Positions 33,998 through 46,521 of a stretch of 64,000 bases of DNA are shown piece after piece. Below the pieces are notes generated by a model. It was not told the origin of the DNA and did no database searches. It worked only from the letters and a program-made list of their open reading frames with translations. Every line of letters starts with the position of its first letter. Within the stretch, counting starts at the first letter, position 1. The stretch covers positions 36,186,862 to 36,250,861 of the forward strand of contig CM034233.1 in assembly GCA_019916065.1 (NCBI GenBank). Reading direction: 5' to 3'. The stretch comes from Vitellaria paradoxa (lineage: Eukaryota > Streptophyta > Magnoliopsida > Ericales > Sapotaceae). A program made the position numbers and the translations under genes.

Positions 33998-36900
33998 ATG
34001 GATAAAAGTTGGATGCAAATTAGAGATAGAAGACTTCCTGAATATAGGAATGGAGTTAACAGATTCTTAGATTTTGCTTTTGAACATGCAGCACTTAGAG
34101 ATAAAATCCTATGTCCATGCGTGAAATGTAATAATTGTAAAACAAGAATTAGAGAGGATGCAAAAGCAGATTTGTTGATTTATGGTATAGCTCAAGATTA
34201 TACTGAATGGGACTTACACGGGGAAGATACAAATGAATTACCATGTGATATAGTTAATAGTGATGAGGAGTCAGATGGGGAAAAGATGCGAGAAATACTA
34301 AGGGATCATTTTGGAGAACAGGATTTAGAGGAACCAAATGAAGATGCAACTAAATTCTTTGAGTTACTAAGAAAATCAGAACAAAAGTTGTATCCGAATT
34401 GCAAAAAGTACTCCAAGTTGTCCTTTCTTGTGAAGTTATTTCATTTAAAATGCCTTTGGTGGATTAAGTGATAAGATATTTACGATGTTACTGAAGGTTT
34501 TAAATGATGCATTCCTAGAAATAGAGTTGTCGAACTCTTGCTATGGAGTAAGGAAGATAATCTAAGATTTAGGCCTCCATTACATAAAAATAGATGCATA
34601 TATAAATGATTGTACGCTTTTCTGGAAAGATAACTCTAAAGCTAATAACTTTACGGTTTGTGGTGCCTCTAAATGGAAACATGATGATGGGAAGAAGATT
34701 GCTAACAAAATTTTACACTACTTTCCCATCATTCCACGATTGAAAAGGTTGTTTATGTTAATTAATACTGATTCAGAATGACATGGCATTATGATAAACG
34801 AGTTAATGATGGACTTTTGAGACATCCTGCTAACTCTAATGCTTGGAAATCATTTGATCAAGTGCATGAATGGTTTGCTTCTGAGCCCCAAAATGTTAGG
34901 CTAAGATTAGCTAGTGATGGATTTAATCCCTTTAGAAACATGAGTACTTAATATAGCATTTGGCCTGTGGTCCTTATTCCTTATAATTTGCCACCATGGA
35001 TGTGTATGAAAGATCCTTATTTCATGCTATCTTTAATTATTCGAGGGCCAAAAAGTCCCGAGAATAGTATTGATGTGTACTTACAACCACTTATTGATGA
35101 TTTGAAAGAATTATGGGAAGTTGGGATTGAGACTTTTGATGCATCTCAAAAACAAAATTTTAGAATGCATGTTAAAGTAATATGGACAATTAATGATTTT
35201 CCAACTTATGGAATTTTATTTGGTTGGAATACTAGGGGTGCATTGGCTTGCCCTTCTTGTCATGGAAAGACACAATCTTTCTACCTAAATAATGGAAGAA
35301 AGTACTGCTTTTTAGGCCATCAGCGTTTTATACCTTTTAGTCATAAATGAAGACAAGATACTCAATTATTTGATGGGAAGAAAGAACTTAGACACCCTCC
35401 TCTTCAACTTTCTGGATTTGAGTGCTTGCCCAAGTGCATAAACTTGAAGGGTTAACACTTGGAAAGTTTACAAAAAATAAAAGGCGCAATGAATTGAAAG
35501 ATGACAGTAATACTAATTGGCTTAAAAAAGTATTTTATTCGAATTGCCATATTGGGAAACTTTGTTGTTAAGACATAATTTGGATGTTATGCATATTGAA
35601 AAGAATGTGTGCGATAACATACTATCAACCTTGATGAATGTTTATGCAAAGTCAAAGGATAATTTAAATTCCTGATTAGATTTGGAAACTTTAGGCATAA
35701 GGAAAGAACTTCATCAAATATGATGAGAGGAAAGGTTTTCATTGCCACTTGCTTGTTGCACATTGTCTAATGATAAGAAGGTGATTTTGTGCAATTCCTT
35801 GAAAAATGTTAAAGTTCTAGATGGATACTATTCAAATATTGGAAGATGTGTAAATATTAAAGAGCGAAAAATTTTTGGGTTGAAGAGTCAAGATTGTCAT
35901 GTTCTTTTAGAATGCTTCCTTCCCCTTATCTTACGTGGACTCTTACCTAAGCATGTGCGTGATGCATTGATCGAGTTATGTGGTTTTTTCAAAGAGTTAT
36001 GTTCAAAGGTGTTAGAGTATGGAAAACTTGGATCAAATTGAATCCAAATTTGAAAGAACACTTTGCAAGCTTGAAATGATATTCCTCCCTTCGTTCTTTG
36101 ACATCATGGTTCATCTACCAATTCATCTTGCAAGTGAGGCGAAGATTGTAGGACCAGTTCAATATCGTTGGATGTATCCGGTGGAAAGGTAATATGTCAT
36201 AATAAAATTCATTTTATATGTAATATTTACGTACATTAAAGGGATATGTGCGTAATCGAGCTCATCCAGAAGGATCAATTGTAGAGGGATATATTGCGAA
36301 CGAGTGTTTACTATTTTGCTCTAAGTATTTCCATGGTATTGAGACCACATTCAATCAAGTAGGACGAAATTGGGATGGCAGCCAATCTCAGTTAGATGAA
36401 GGATTAAGCATATTTGCTCAAGTTGGTCGACCTACTCAAAAGGGCAAATTGTCAAGAAGACTTAGTCTGGAAGAATGGTCTCAAGCTCACCTTTATGTGC
36501 TTAAAAAATTTGTTATTAAGTTCTTCCTTTGATTAAGTAAGTTACCTGTCATATAAACACTATAAATTTGTTGCATTTTATATCATTGGGTAATCTCTTC
36601 AAATCATTATTTTATCACAATTGTATGCTGATTTTTATTGACAGTGAGCACAAAGTACAGTTGGAACAACAAACTCCTTGAAATGCAAACAAACGACATA
36701 ATAAAGAATTTGCCCAATGGTTTGAAAGTCGTGTAAGTTAAATAAAAATCATGTTTGCTAATGTAACTTCAATATAGTAGTTTTTTTCCTTTTTTTTAAT
36801 TTAAAAAATATTGTAGTTTTTTTATTTTAATTATTTTCCAAATAGGTTTCACAACTCTTTAATGAAGGAAGTGAGCAAATAACTGAACAACTACTAAATT

Positions 36901-37550
36901 TAGCTCGTGGTCCATCTCAAGATGTCATTTGCCATAGAGGATACCAATGGTTTCATTTTTCGCACCAAATATTGTGACAACTGTAGGAAGACTCAAAGTA
37001 GTGGAATTGTTGTACAAGAAGAATTTGATAAGGGACATCGTGAATATTATAAGGTCATTACAGACATTGTTAAGTTAGAGTACATGGGGGATAATATGGT
37101 TGTCATGTTCAAATGCGATTGGTGAGATGTGAACAATCATGGAAGAGGGATAAAAATTGATGAGCATGGGATTGCTAGTGTGAACATGACACGCAGCTTG
37201 AGCACAAATGAACCATTTGTACTTGCTAGTCAAGTAGAATAAGTTTTTTATTTTGAAGATATAACCCACCCTAATTGGCAATATGTTGTGAATAACACAC
37301 CCCATGACTTTTTTTTATATGCCTTCTCGTGAAGAAGATGATGAAAATGAAGAGGTGGAAGTAGAAGATATCTCAGAACCATACTAGCAATACAAACCAA
37401 GCAATTTTAATGGACAATTTAACGTTATGGACAATGATGAGAATGTTGTGATATCATGGCAAAGAGTGGACATTCTCGGGATAATAGTTGATGTTAATAC
37501 AGAAGATGTAAATCAATATGATGTAGAGAATGATGATTTATGAATGATCA
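33998..37550 (+). pseudogene. TNP2-type CACTA transposase, decayed
   Basis: The first segment, 33998-34471, is a transposase-associated domain (MDKSWMQIRDRRLPEY, FLDFAFEHAALRDKILCPCVKC). The catalytic TNP2 core runs over about 34480-35450, with ASDGFNPF, PYNLPPWMCMKDPYFMLSL, VKVIWTINDFPTYG and LACPSCHG. 35742-36041 continues it (LPKHVRDALIELC). A DUF4218-like part is at 36248-36532 (MRNRAHPEGSIVEGYIANECL) and a DUF4216-like part at 36950-37320 (FRTKYCDNCRKTQS, YYKVITDIVKLEY). Candidate introns are near 36190-36245 and 36530-36650. Stops, for example at about 34950, 35347 and 35455, prevent a full protein. Confidence 0.9.
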
Positions 37551-37679
37551 TTATAATTTTATATTTTAGTTATTAATTTAACTTTTTTTTAAAGAGTTGG
37601 ATGAATGTTATTAATCTAACTTTTTTTATTTTCTATTGAATTTTATGGATGCTTTATGTTTTCATTAGTACTGTCAACA

Positions 37680-39760
37680 AGAAATGCTAAAATGCTTGGG
37701 AGAGGAAGAGGCAGATCCATTGCTAGTCTGACAAACACTGGTGTTGGTGTAAGCAAAGGTTCAATCATGCAAAGAAGAGGATCCATGGATAGGGGAGTCA
37801 AAGTAAGAAGTAGGATGGTCCATGATTCAACATCCTTTCATTTAGAGCCACCGTCAGGACAATCTAATCAAGCAACACCTAATATCTCTTCCACTCAAAA
37901 TAGGAGTACCCAAGCAGTAGTAACGGTAATTTTTTTATTATAAAAATTTGTAGCTAATAGCTTTCTTGGAGTTACTAAAAATTAGTTTGTAAAATTTGTA
38001 GTTTGTTAATTTTTTAATTATTTTAACAGGTTCATGTGATGATGGTCCGAAGGTACGAGATCCTACTCTTAATCTCAAATTATCTAGGATACCAAAAGGG
38101 ACAAAGTTAGACACTGAATGGCACATAGAAGACCTGTTGGCAAAAATTCAAAGATGTTCAAGTCAAATTGCACACCTCTAGTCAGACAAGTTCATAATGC
38201 AACCTTGCAAGTGAAAGAATGGGTTGAAATACCAATGGAAAATAAGGAGAAAATGTTTAAAAATATACTGGTAATATTTCAATGAATTTTTTTGTTTATA
38301 TATATATATATATATATATTTGTACTTCTATTTTATGGTTGATATGATAAAACATGCAACTAACACATTAATTTTTTTTTTATTGTAGAAGCATTTCAAC
38401 ATTGCCAACCAAAAGTCTTTAGTATTTGCCCAACTAAATAGGTCTTACAAGAATTTTAGAAGTTGTTTAAAGAGCAAATATTTTAACACATACAATGATC
38501 CTGTTGTGGCACGCCAAAATGTACCAAATATAATTTCTAAGGAAGATTGGATTTATCTTGTTGACATGTGGTCTTCTGAAGAATTCCAGGTTTGTATGAA
38601 TAATTTTTTATTTGTTTCACTTCAATTAGTCTATATTTTTAACCAATATTTTTTTATTGAAATACAGAAAATTAGCAAGCAAAATAGAGAAAAAGAGTTG
38701 CAAACACAGTAATTCATATCACTGGTTCAAAAAGTTTAATGCAAACACAAACGGATGAGGTATGTATTTCTTTGTGAATTGAAGAAGCATCATTTGTTTT
38801 AGTTTGATTCAATAATCTTATTTATTTACTATGAGAATGTAGTTATTTAATCAATTATTATTCTTTTTATTATTATTAATTCGTAGGAAGAGAGGAAGGG
38901 AAAAGAAATTGGTCGGATGGAGTTAGGGAAATCAATCACACAAGTAGCAATGGACACATAGTAAATCAAGAATCTCAAGAAAAGCTTGTAAGTAGTTGTT
39001 CTTTTTTTTTTTTTTGTTAATCGAGCTTGTATTCTGTAAAGTACAAATACAAAAACATGTATAAGTTCATTTTTCAAAATTTAAATGCATAAAATCTAAT
39101 GAGATTTGGTAATTTAGGATGAGCTTAAGAGACTTACAAATGAAGTGAACGAAGGTTCTTTGCAAATGATTGAAGATGAGATATTTGTTGAAGTATTTGG
39201 ACCTGAACGACATGGATGAGTTCGTGGATATGGAATTGGTGCAACCCCAACTAATATATGGGGCACTAAATCTACAATTGTCAATGATCTTCAGGTTGAA
39301 CTTCAAGAAGAGAAGGCAAAAAGAAATACATTAGAAGAGAAAATGGAAAGGTTTGAAGCGATGTTAGCACAATTAATGAGGTCAAGACCACATGCCTTTC
39401 AAACTAAAAGTAATACTTCAGCCTCTATCAATGAATCAAATTTGGTAAGTTCATCACAAACTTTAATTCATATAGTAATTAATTTTTTGCTAGTTAATTT
39501 TTGCTTGTTATGTTCAAAACCAATAACTTAGATGTTTTTGCAACAATGTAAATGGGCATAATTTTATATATGAATGAAAAGCTTAGAATATGCTTTATTA
39601 ATTTTATTTTTAAGTTTTGTTGATATGTCTTAATTTATTTGTTTTGTAGAATGGAGATGAAGGAATTGCGGACTTTGGAAGCAAAGACGAGTAATCATGA
39701 TAGTTTAATTGTCATGTCTTTTTTGGTGAACTTAATAGAATATTATTTTGGAACAAGTTT
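37680..39760 (+). pseudogene. TNPA-like CACTA accessory gene, multi-exon, partly intact
   Basis: The probable start is 37689 (MLGRGRGRSIASL), in a glycine/arginine-rich N-terminus. Exons appear to be about 37689-37925, 38030-38271, 38389-38589, 38667-38758, 38887-38988, 39118-39444 and 39650 onward, with GT-AG borders. The middle encodes IPKGTKLDTEWHIEDL, WVEIPMENKEKMF, NRSYKNFRSCLKSKYF and NIISKEDWIYLVDMWSSEEFQ, the pattern of plant Transposase_24 (Ptta/En/Spm) proteins. Exon 39118-39444 has FVEVFGPERHG then a stop, GYGIGATPTNIWG, and a coiled-coil-like ELQEEKAKRNTLEEKMERFEAML. Such proteins bind subterminal repeats. A few stops suggest decay. Confidence 0.72.
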
Positions 39761-40259
39761 GGAGATGGTACAAGGGGCTAGTTTGGAACTCTTTCAATTT
39801 TATTTTATTTTTTGGCAAACTTGGTTAGTGTAATGTTCGATTATCCATTAGAAGATGCTATTTGCTACTTATTGTTGCTATGTTTATGAATTACAATCAA
39901 CTAGCTATTGAAGATAGATTTTGCATTAGTGGTGTTGATTGGTGCTGATTTGAATAAGATTGATTTCTCTGTTGCATAGGTGAAATGCTTGACATGTTAT
40001 GCTCTTTACATCTAGGATGAGTTATTTGGCTGATGGTAGCTTGGCTATTGCTTGGTTTAACATTTGTTTGTTAAAAGTATTGTATAGTTTAGTATGTACT
40101 AGGTTTGGTGCTAGTGACCGTTTTAGAATATTATGGTGTATAACCATTTGTTTTTGCAATTAGTCAATTCAAAAAAAATAATACGATTTTTTTATATTAT
40201 AATTAAAATATTTTCAAAATTAAGGATGATTTTCAATATTATAATTATAATATTTAAAA

Positions 40260-40746
40260 AGATATAATAATATTTTCAACGATTACTATCGTAGAAAATA
40301 AGAAATATTATCAACGGCTTTCCTCGTGAAAAAAATACAAAATTCACAGCAAAAACTAGTCGCTGAAACAAAAAAGTAAGCAAATAAAGGTTAGTATTGA
40401 CGGCCATAATTGTTAAAAATAGACACATTTTTCAACGCTCTTACTCCCAAAAGAAATAATAAAATTCATAGCAAAAACTGGTTGTTGAGAGAAAAAGTCA
40501 ACGAATAAAAATTGGTATTGACGATCATACTCGTTGAAAATGGACATCTTTTTCAACGGCCATAATCTTAGAAAATAGGCATGTTATTTTCAACACTCGG
40601 TGATCGTGAAAAATTGTCTTTTTTTATGGGTTCAATTTCAATGCCTATCGACAGTCACAAGACCGTAAAAAAATACCTTTTTCAACGACTTTTTTTTGTA
40701 TTTTCTACGATTCTAATTATTGAAAATAAACTGCTTTGTTGTAGTG
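40260..40746 (+). repeat. Right subterminal repeat region and inverted repeat of the CACTA element
   Basis: Repeated TTTTCAACG/GTTGAAAA-type motifs occur about every 40-60 bp (for example near 40275, 40430, 40525, 40588 and 40680). The region ends in the inverted repeat TTTGTTGTAGTG. The motif arrangement mirrors the left end. Confidence 0.8.
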
Positions 40747-41849
40747 AAAACACTAAGATGTTGGCTTAATGGTAATCAGTCACACTCTTGATGAATTAAA
40801 GTCATAATTACATAAAATGGTGTTCATCACTATCTCAAGATTTAAAGCAACTGCTTAGAAAGAACACTACAATTACAACAACGCGGATAGCATAACTTAG
40901 ATGTATTTCTTGTTATTATCTCAGTCAATATCTTCTACACCAACATTTTAGATTCAGAGTCCACTATTCTAATGATTGAGAGAAATCATTCTATCATATA
41001 AAAATTTAAAATGTTACAGTTTTTCAGTTGAGATGTCCCATCTCGTCACTAAATGTGTGTCACGCCCAGAGTTCCATAACTCGAGGGCTGAGTTAAATGA
41101 ACCACACGCATTAACATAGCACTTCGATATCCATCCCAATATAATATTTAGGCCTTACAGGCTTTACAACCATGTCAAATAAATTCAAATTAATGACAAC
41201 ACATCCCCAGTTGAATAAATAATATCAGTTCTAAAAAATGATTCTAAACATGGCGGGGGCCCACCTAAATCTAAGGCTCTACACCTCGAATATAGTCTAT
41301 AGGGATGTGAGCACTAATCCACTTATACCCATGATGCATAACCATCAACATATATAATATGCAACAATAATAACAGCAATAGACAAACATCATAATATCA
41401 CTATCACGGATTATCAATAGCTAAATAACCACATATCATCACAACATATTAATATCACCAATTATCCAGTTATGACATTTTCATTATCTATTTATCATAT
41501 CGTGTCACAATATTGGGGTGGATACTATCAACATTGTCATTTACAATCCTAGGCTAATGAGCCACAACTAGCTGAATCATCATCGTCGTTTATGGATCAA
41601 AATCTAATGGTTATGATTAGCTAGATAATCATCATCGTTTATGGATCAAAATCTAATGACCATGATTGGCTAGATAATCGTTGTGTTGTAGCCTACTAAC
41701 CTATTAGCACAATAACCAAACACTACACAAGTTTAGGGACTTTTAACTTAAGGGTATTCTTAGACTCTTCTTATTTTCTAATATCTATTAACCCCACAAT
41801 CACAATATCATTCAAATTTTATTTATCATTTTTTTTAATTATTATCACT

Positions 41850-42155
41850 ATTATAAGGGACTTATGTCTGTGAGGGACTGTGCCTATGGGAGAGTGAAGC
41901 AGGGGTGAAGCAGAGAAGTAATACCTTCTATCTCACATCGCCTTAGTAGAGGAAGGAAGTAGCATATATATAATATTTGACATCTATAGTACAATACGTT
42001 TTAAAACCATTGGGACACTGGGTTTAATAAGAACTATATGGTTAAGCGTGCTTGAGTGGGAGTAGTATCAGAATGGGTGACCACTTCGAAAGTAACTAAC
42101 TAAGCCTAAAGCAGACAATATTGTACTGTGTAAACGCTTATTATAACTATAGTGT
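41850..42155 (+). mobile_element. Cassandra-like (5S rRNA-containing) LTR segment
   Basis: A CTCACATCG stretch (about 41932), an AT-rich spacer and then 5S rRNA-like sequence at 42040-42098 form the layout of Cassandra terminal-repeat retrotransposons in miniature. Cassandra LTRs carry a 5S-derived Pol III promoter. No second LTR, primer site or target duplication was confirmed, and the outer boundaries are approximate. A 5S-derived SINE (SINE3-like) is an alternative. Confidence 0.5.
42040..42098 (+). pseudogene. 5S rRNA-derived sequence
   Basis: GGTTAAGCGTGCTTGAGTGG corresponds to the A-box region of plant 5S rRNA. GAGTAGTATCAGAATGGGTGACC follows and corresponds to the internal element and C box. 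About 59 nt match with several substitutions, while the first ~45 nt of a 5S gene and its normal 3' end are not recognisable. It is therefore not a functional 5S gene. Confidence 0.75.
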
Positions 42156-43450
42156 CTTATTCATAATAAAAAATACTCAGTATCATAACATTTTATCATA
42201 GTCAATAACACCCTCTCATCTCATATCAAACCACATTTCAACTTATAAAATATTTCCTCCAACAACATTATTGATAACTTTCTGAGTTTATACTCTAATT
42301 CATTAACTTTTCTTTTACTTAAATAAAATAATTAAATAAAAACCCTCTATAGGTTTTCAACATGAAAAACTTTAAGAAAATACTATATTTGAATAAATGG
42401 ATAAAAAACATAATTTTGGATAAGGGGTCCGTACAGTTAGGGGCCCAGGCCCATGCACCCAAGGCTGGTCCAGTGGCCATGGTTTGTTACTTTATTTTAG
42501 TTTTTCTTGATTTCAAACCTTTGAAAATCAACTTTGTAAATTGAAAAGCATTTTCCTCAAATTTTTAGTGTCCAGTCATCATCTTCAAACTCATTCAAAC
42601 TCAACTATATGATCAATTTGAAGTTTCATAAATCATAGAATAAAATCAAGCATTACTATTCATCATCTTCCTCATGGAGCCATACATACATATGTACATA
42701 TATATCTCGTATAAAATCATATTTCATGCATCCAGAGTTAGAAATAAACACATAACTAACATCATAACACATTTTACATATCATGTATGCAAATAAAATG
42801 TATTAAATCCTTACGTTAAGAACTTCGAAGAAGGAAAAATGAATTACATTATGTAGTCAACAAACTTCAAAAAAAGTAAAAAAAAAAACTCCAAAAGCTC
42901 GACCAATTGATTCTAAGGCCAATATAATCACACCAATGTGCTTAAAATCATTCTAATTAAAGAACTATAAAATTAATTTGATTTTTGCTAAGGGTTGATT
43001 CACTTGCCGAAGTTTAGTTTTCGTTCTCAATTTACCGCTTCCCGACCAAAAACATATTTCTTATACATATAAACATATATATAAACCACAACCCTTTAAA
43101 ACCAGGGAAGGCAAAAAATGAGAGGCTACTGGCGGCAACCCACTTCCACTTTCATCTATAGCCTCATAAAAGGAAGTGATTAAGCGTGATTCGAATGAAA
43201 CTGAAGTAACCAACTGCAGCGGATGATATAACCACCATCTAGGTGCTTGGGCAGGGAGGTACGTGCATCTGAGCTTAGGTGTGTGCTCGGGTTCTTCCCC
43301 CCTGTGCTTGGGTTCCTCCCTCGTGCGCTCGGGGTCTTTTTCCCATTTCCCAAATGCTCCAAGTGTTAAATCGTGGTAAAAATCTAAGTCTAAACCTTGG
43401 TCAATTCAATCCATTAATCTACCATTTTACTCACATTAACACTTTATTAC

Positions 43451-46150
43451 ATCATAATCATATTGGACTTGATATGGGAGCTTGGCTCTTGGACTGGTAT
43501 GTGGCTCAGCACTTAGCACTTGATTAGGTAAGGGAGCCTCGCTGCGAGTTTGGTGAGTATGTTAGCGATTCATGCATAACATGAAGCAGGAGCCTTATTT
43601 CGAACCTAGTGAATGAATCAGTGCCTTGCACCTAGAGTTTAGTTCTAAGACTGATCAGGGCCTTGCACTTAGGTGGAGTCAGTGTCTTACACATGACTTT
43701 GTGAAAGGAAGTCTAGCTTTGTGGTTGACTAACACTTTGGGCTTTGGGTTAGGTCAGTGCCTAGCACTTAACTTTGTGAAGGGGAAGCCTAGATTTTAGT
43801 TACGATGCTTAGGTCTGTGTGCTATAGGCCTAGGGATCGAGTGTTATGTGATGAAATTGAAGCTATGAGATATGTCATAGGCATGTTGAACGTGATAACG
43901 TTTTATATTCTAACATTCATTCCTAACATGGACGACAATTATATAATGTATGTCAGATATATTTATGGGATCATGATTCAGGAATCATTGGCTTAGCCAA
44001 TCCTAAGTCACGTCGAGTCTTTAGAGTATTACTTACGTAGGTGAATGCTTTGAATTTGTAAGCGTTTGACTTATAAAATTGTATCAACCCAAGTGGGTGT
44101 ACATTTGCATATATCAAGTCCTTAACATGTTAACGAATGTTGAGGTATATCAAGGCATGAAAGTGCTATCTCGGACACCCACATCATAAGGAGATCCAAT
44201 CTACCTAGCTGCGTGTGGGTGTCCAATCGTGACACTAGTATGGTTTATTGAAAGAATTTCATGGTATTACATGATGTGTCATATTATGTCCTAGTATGAT
44301 GTCATGTCTTGTATTGTCTTAGATTATCCCCATCACCATTACCTGCTAAGATTGGCTCGAATGTGAAATTAAATTTCAAGTGATCGAATGCCTAGGTGCC
44401 TTTTCATTGGCAAATGTCCTATTTGCATGTAGAAGAGTTTCTATCCTAATTATGCAAATATTAAGTACTAATAATCATGTAAATTAGTAGATAGAGAAAT
44501 TATACCGATGTGCCAGTTATAATAGACAATTGCTTGAGCTCCTTAAATGTCTTAAATGCTTGATTGTGATGTGTGATGTTGATGGTCAAAATTATTTGAC
44601 AATACCTCTATTTATAGACACAATTTAAGATGCAAAAAATCTCACAAAATATCTATTTACAGAATTTCCCACAAATGTACACCATTTGCAGGATTTCTTA
44701 TATATTTATTGATTGGGGGGAGGCCTTTGGGCACTAATTTGCTTTATTCTGTGCTAGTTGAGGTCTTTTTAAATCATGCCTTTAATGTTTTGGGGCATTT
44801 TCGAAGCTCTTGCTAGTCAACTAGGGACGTAGTAGTAAAATTAGAGTTTTTTTATGATCGACCTGGTCAAAAGTTGGTCAAATTTTGACTTTTTATGACT
44901 TAATTATGACAATTTGAAAAATATTACATAGAAACGGACAAAATGGTGCTCCCCAGCAATTTCTTCAATTAACCCCTTGAATGAGGATGCAGAATATGTT
45001 ATCATTTTTAGGCACGAGAAATTTAATAGTGCTATCTAAATGACTTATGAAATTGTGTCAAAACGTACAATTTTAGGCACACAAATTGAGGCAATACCTG
45101 GCGATAGGATATGATTACTTTGACTTGATGGCTACTACGATAAATATGTCCTTGATCGCATTGTAAAATTTCAAGTCATTTTTAAATGAAATGAAAGTCC
45201 CTATGATGTCTAAATCACAGATTGCTCTTGTTTAGCAGGTAGAAGCTATTTTGGGGCTGTAATTTTCGAATGACCTTTGGAAAGCCAAATTGACCACTCT
45301 GATTTGCTTTTCATGTTTTTTGTAACCTGAAAACCTGAATGCAACTTTAAAATTAGAAATATGAAAATGTGTCTTTCAAGAATTTTGTTATTTAAAATCA
45401 CTTTTTGAGAATGACTTTTTTCAATAATCAATAGTTTTTTTAATAAGTTGAAATGGACAATATTTTGACAAATAAGTTCCTAACTAGCATTAGAAAAAAA
45501 GTCATATTCAATATGTGCACATATATACACATGTAGTAGTAGTAGCAGTAGTAACACTTTACCCTTTTAGGGTTTTACCAACATAACATGACTCTTTGTA
45601 ATTTAAAAATTAATAAGTAATCCATTTGCGATTTAGATTAAAATGTATAATTGTCTGAATATATTAAATTTAATTGAACTCATGCTTTGTGTGTCAAAAT
45701 TAATCGAAAAAAAATGATTTTCACACAAATAAATAGATAGAATTACATTTTACCTATTTTATATTAAAATAACAAATTATTTTATTTTTTTTCCAAAAGA
45801 CAACATTTGTCTTTATTTTTTGATAATTTTACATTTTAATCTAAATAATGAACTATTATTTATTATTTTTTAAATTAAAATGAGATCATATATATATTTG
45901 TCTAAACCTAACTTTTGGAGTCCAAAAAATTCATAAAATTCTATGAAATGATGTCTTGAAATGATGAAAAATGTTAGAAATTAAAAAAATTTTAAATTTT
46001 ATGAAGTTTTATAATTTCTTTCTTAACTCCCAAGGCCCGTAAGTAATAAAAAATTTAAAAATAAAATAATCCTCCTAAATAATGAAAATTTGAGGGGGGA
46101 AAAAAAAAAAAATTCCAACAGGAAGACTTCATATTCGTATTCCCTTGTGT
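43451..46150 (+). other. Intergenic region upstream of the kinase gene
   Basis: No credible gene. 43600-43800 holds imperfect repeats of a CAGTGCCTTGCACTTA-like unit. 44173-44224 holds an 11-bp inverted repeat. The rest is AT-rich, with a short (TAG)n-like run at about 45535-45552 and a poly(A) run at about 46098-46112. Confidence 0.5.
43600..43800 (+). repeat. Imperfect short repeats
   Basis: CAGTGCCTTGCACCTAG, CAGGGCCTTGCACTTAGG, CAGTGTCTTACACATGAC and CAGTGCCTAGCACTTAAC recur at 40-85 bp spacing. The last two are each followed by TTTGTGAA(A/G)GG(A/G)AAG-like sequence. Origin is unknown. Confidence 0.6.
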
Positions 46151-46461
46151 AACTTTTTTGGCTGGGTCTGAGCTCGAGACGCTACATCAAGTGTTTAACG
46201 ACAAGCGCCAGGACAGCAGCAAGCGGAGCCTCCGACCGTTGGCCCCGCTCAGAGCCAGGGGCAGGCACACGCTCTGTCTCTCTCTCTCTCTTTCTTCCTC
46301 GATCCTTGGTGTTTGGTTCTCCGATCAAGTCCTAACCTTCATTCCCCTGAAAACAGCAGCGCACAATCCGATAATTGTAACAATTATTAGAACCAGTTCT
46401 CTCCTTGGTGGCCTACAAATATTTAATTTAAAAAAAAGGGAAGGAAGAATTTGAAAGAGGC
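46150..46461 (+). promoter_or_regulatory. Probable 5' UTR and proximal promoter of the MAP3K gene
   Basis: The stretch is locally GC-richer than its surroundings and carries a CT-rich run (CTCTGTCTCTCTCTCTCTC at about 46272-46290). Pyrimidine runs like this are common in plant 5' leaders. No clear TATA box was identified and the transcription start is not fixed. The start codon follows at 46462 in an AGAGGCATGTC context. Confidence 0.5.
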
Positions 46462-46521
46462 ATGTCACGGCAGTCTGGGACGTCCGCTTTCCACAAATCC
46501 AAGACTCTGGACAATAAATAT
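46462..46521 (+). CDS. MAP3KE1: MAP3KE1 exon 1 (coding)
   Basis: 60 nt encoding the 20-residue N-terminus from ATG at 46462 to the tyrosine of DNKY. The donor is TAT|GTAAGG. The start is chosen because the peptide matches the conserved MAP3K epsilon N-terminus and the frame joins exon 2 in phase 0. Confidence 0.9.

Larger units (their letters stand above)
31744..40746 (+). mobile_element. CACTA (En/Spm-type) DNA transposon, complete, 9003 bp
   Basis: The left end is CACTACAACAAAA and the right end TTTGTTGTAGTG, a perfect 12-bp terminal inverted repeat of the plant CACTA type. The target duplication is AAA (31741-31743 and 40747-40749). The subterminal regions carry many TTTTCAACG and GTTGAAAA motifs in both orientations, as expected for transposase-binding sites. 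Inside are a TNP2-type transposase gene (33998-37550, decayed) and a TNPA-like gene (37680-39760) in the same orientation. Movement would be cut-and-paste. Autonomy is unlikely because TNP2 has stops. Confidence 0.93.
41059..43450 (-). repeat. Gypsy-type LTR-like sequence, minus orientation
   Basis: The left edge reads TGTCACGCCCAGAG on the plus strand, the reverse of a CTGGGCGTGACA LTR end. 41280-41340 is homologous, inverted, to 29560-29640. The opposite edge is not sure; ATTACA at 43445-43450 is one option. The flanks do not show a duplication. It is interrupted by the 5S-derived segment near 41850-42155. No gene is seen. Confidence 0.45.

Noticed and set aside
42040..42098. A functional 5S rRNA gene
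   Set aside because: Only part of 5S is present, with substitutions in the internal promoter and no 5' or 3' gene ends.
43180..43527. Small open frames on both strands
   Set aside because: Low-complexity GC-rich stretch in LTR-like sequence; the two frames overlap antisense and show no family features.
46158..46454. A 98-codon ORF just upstream of MAP3KE1
   Set aside because: It overlaps the CT-rich 5' leader of the kinase gene and shows no domain. At most it is an upstream ORF, without evidence of use.
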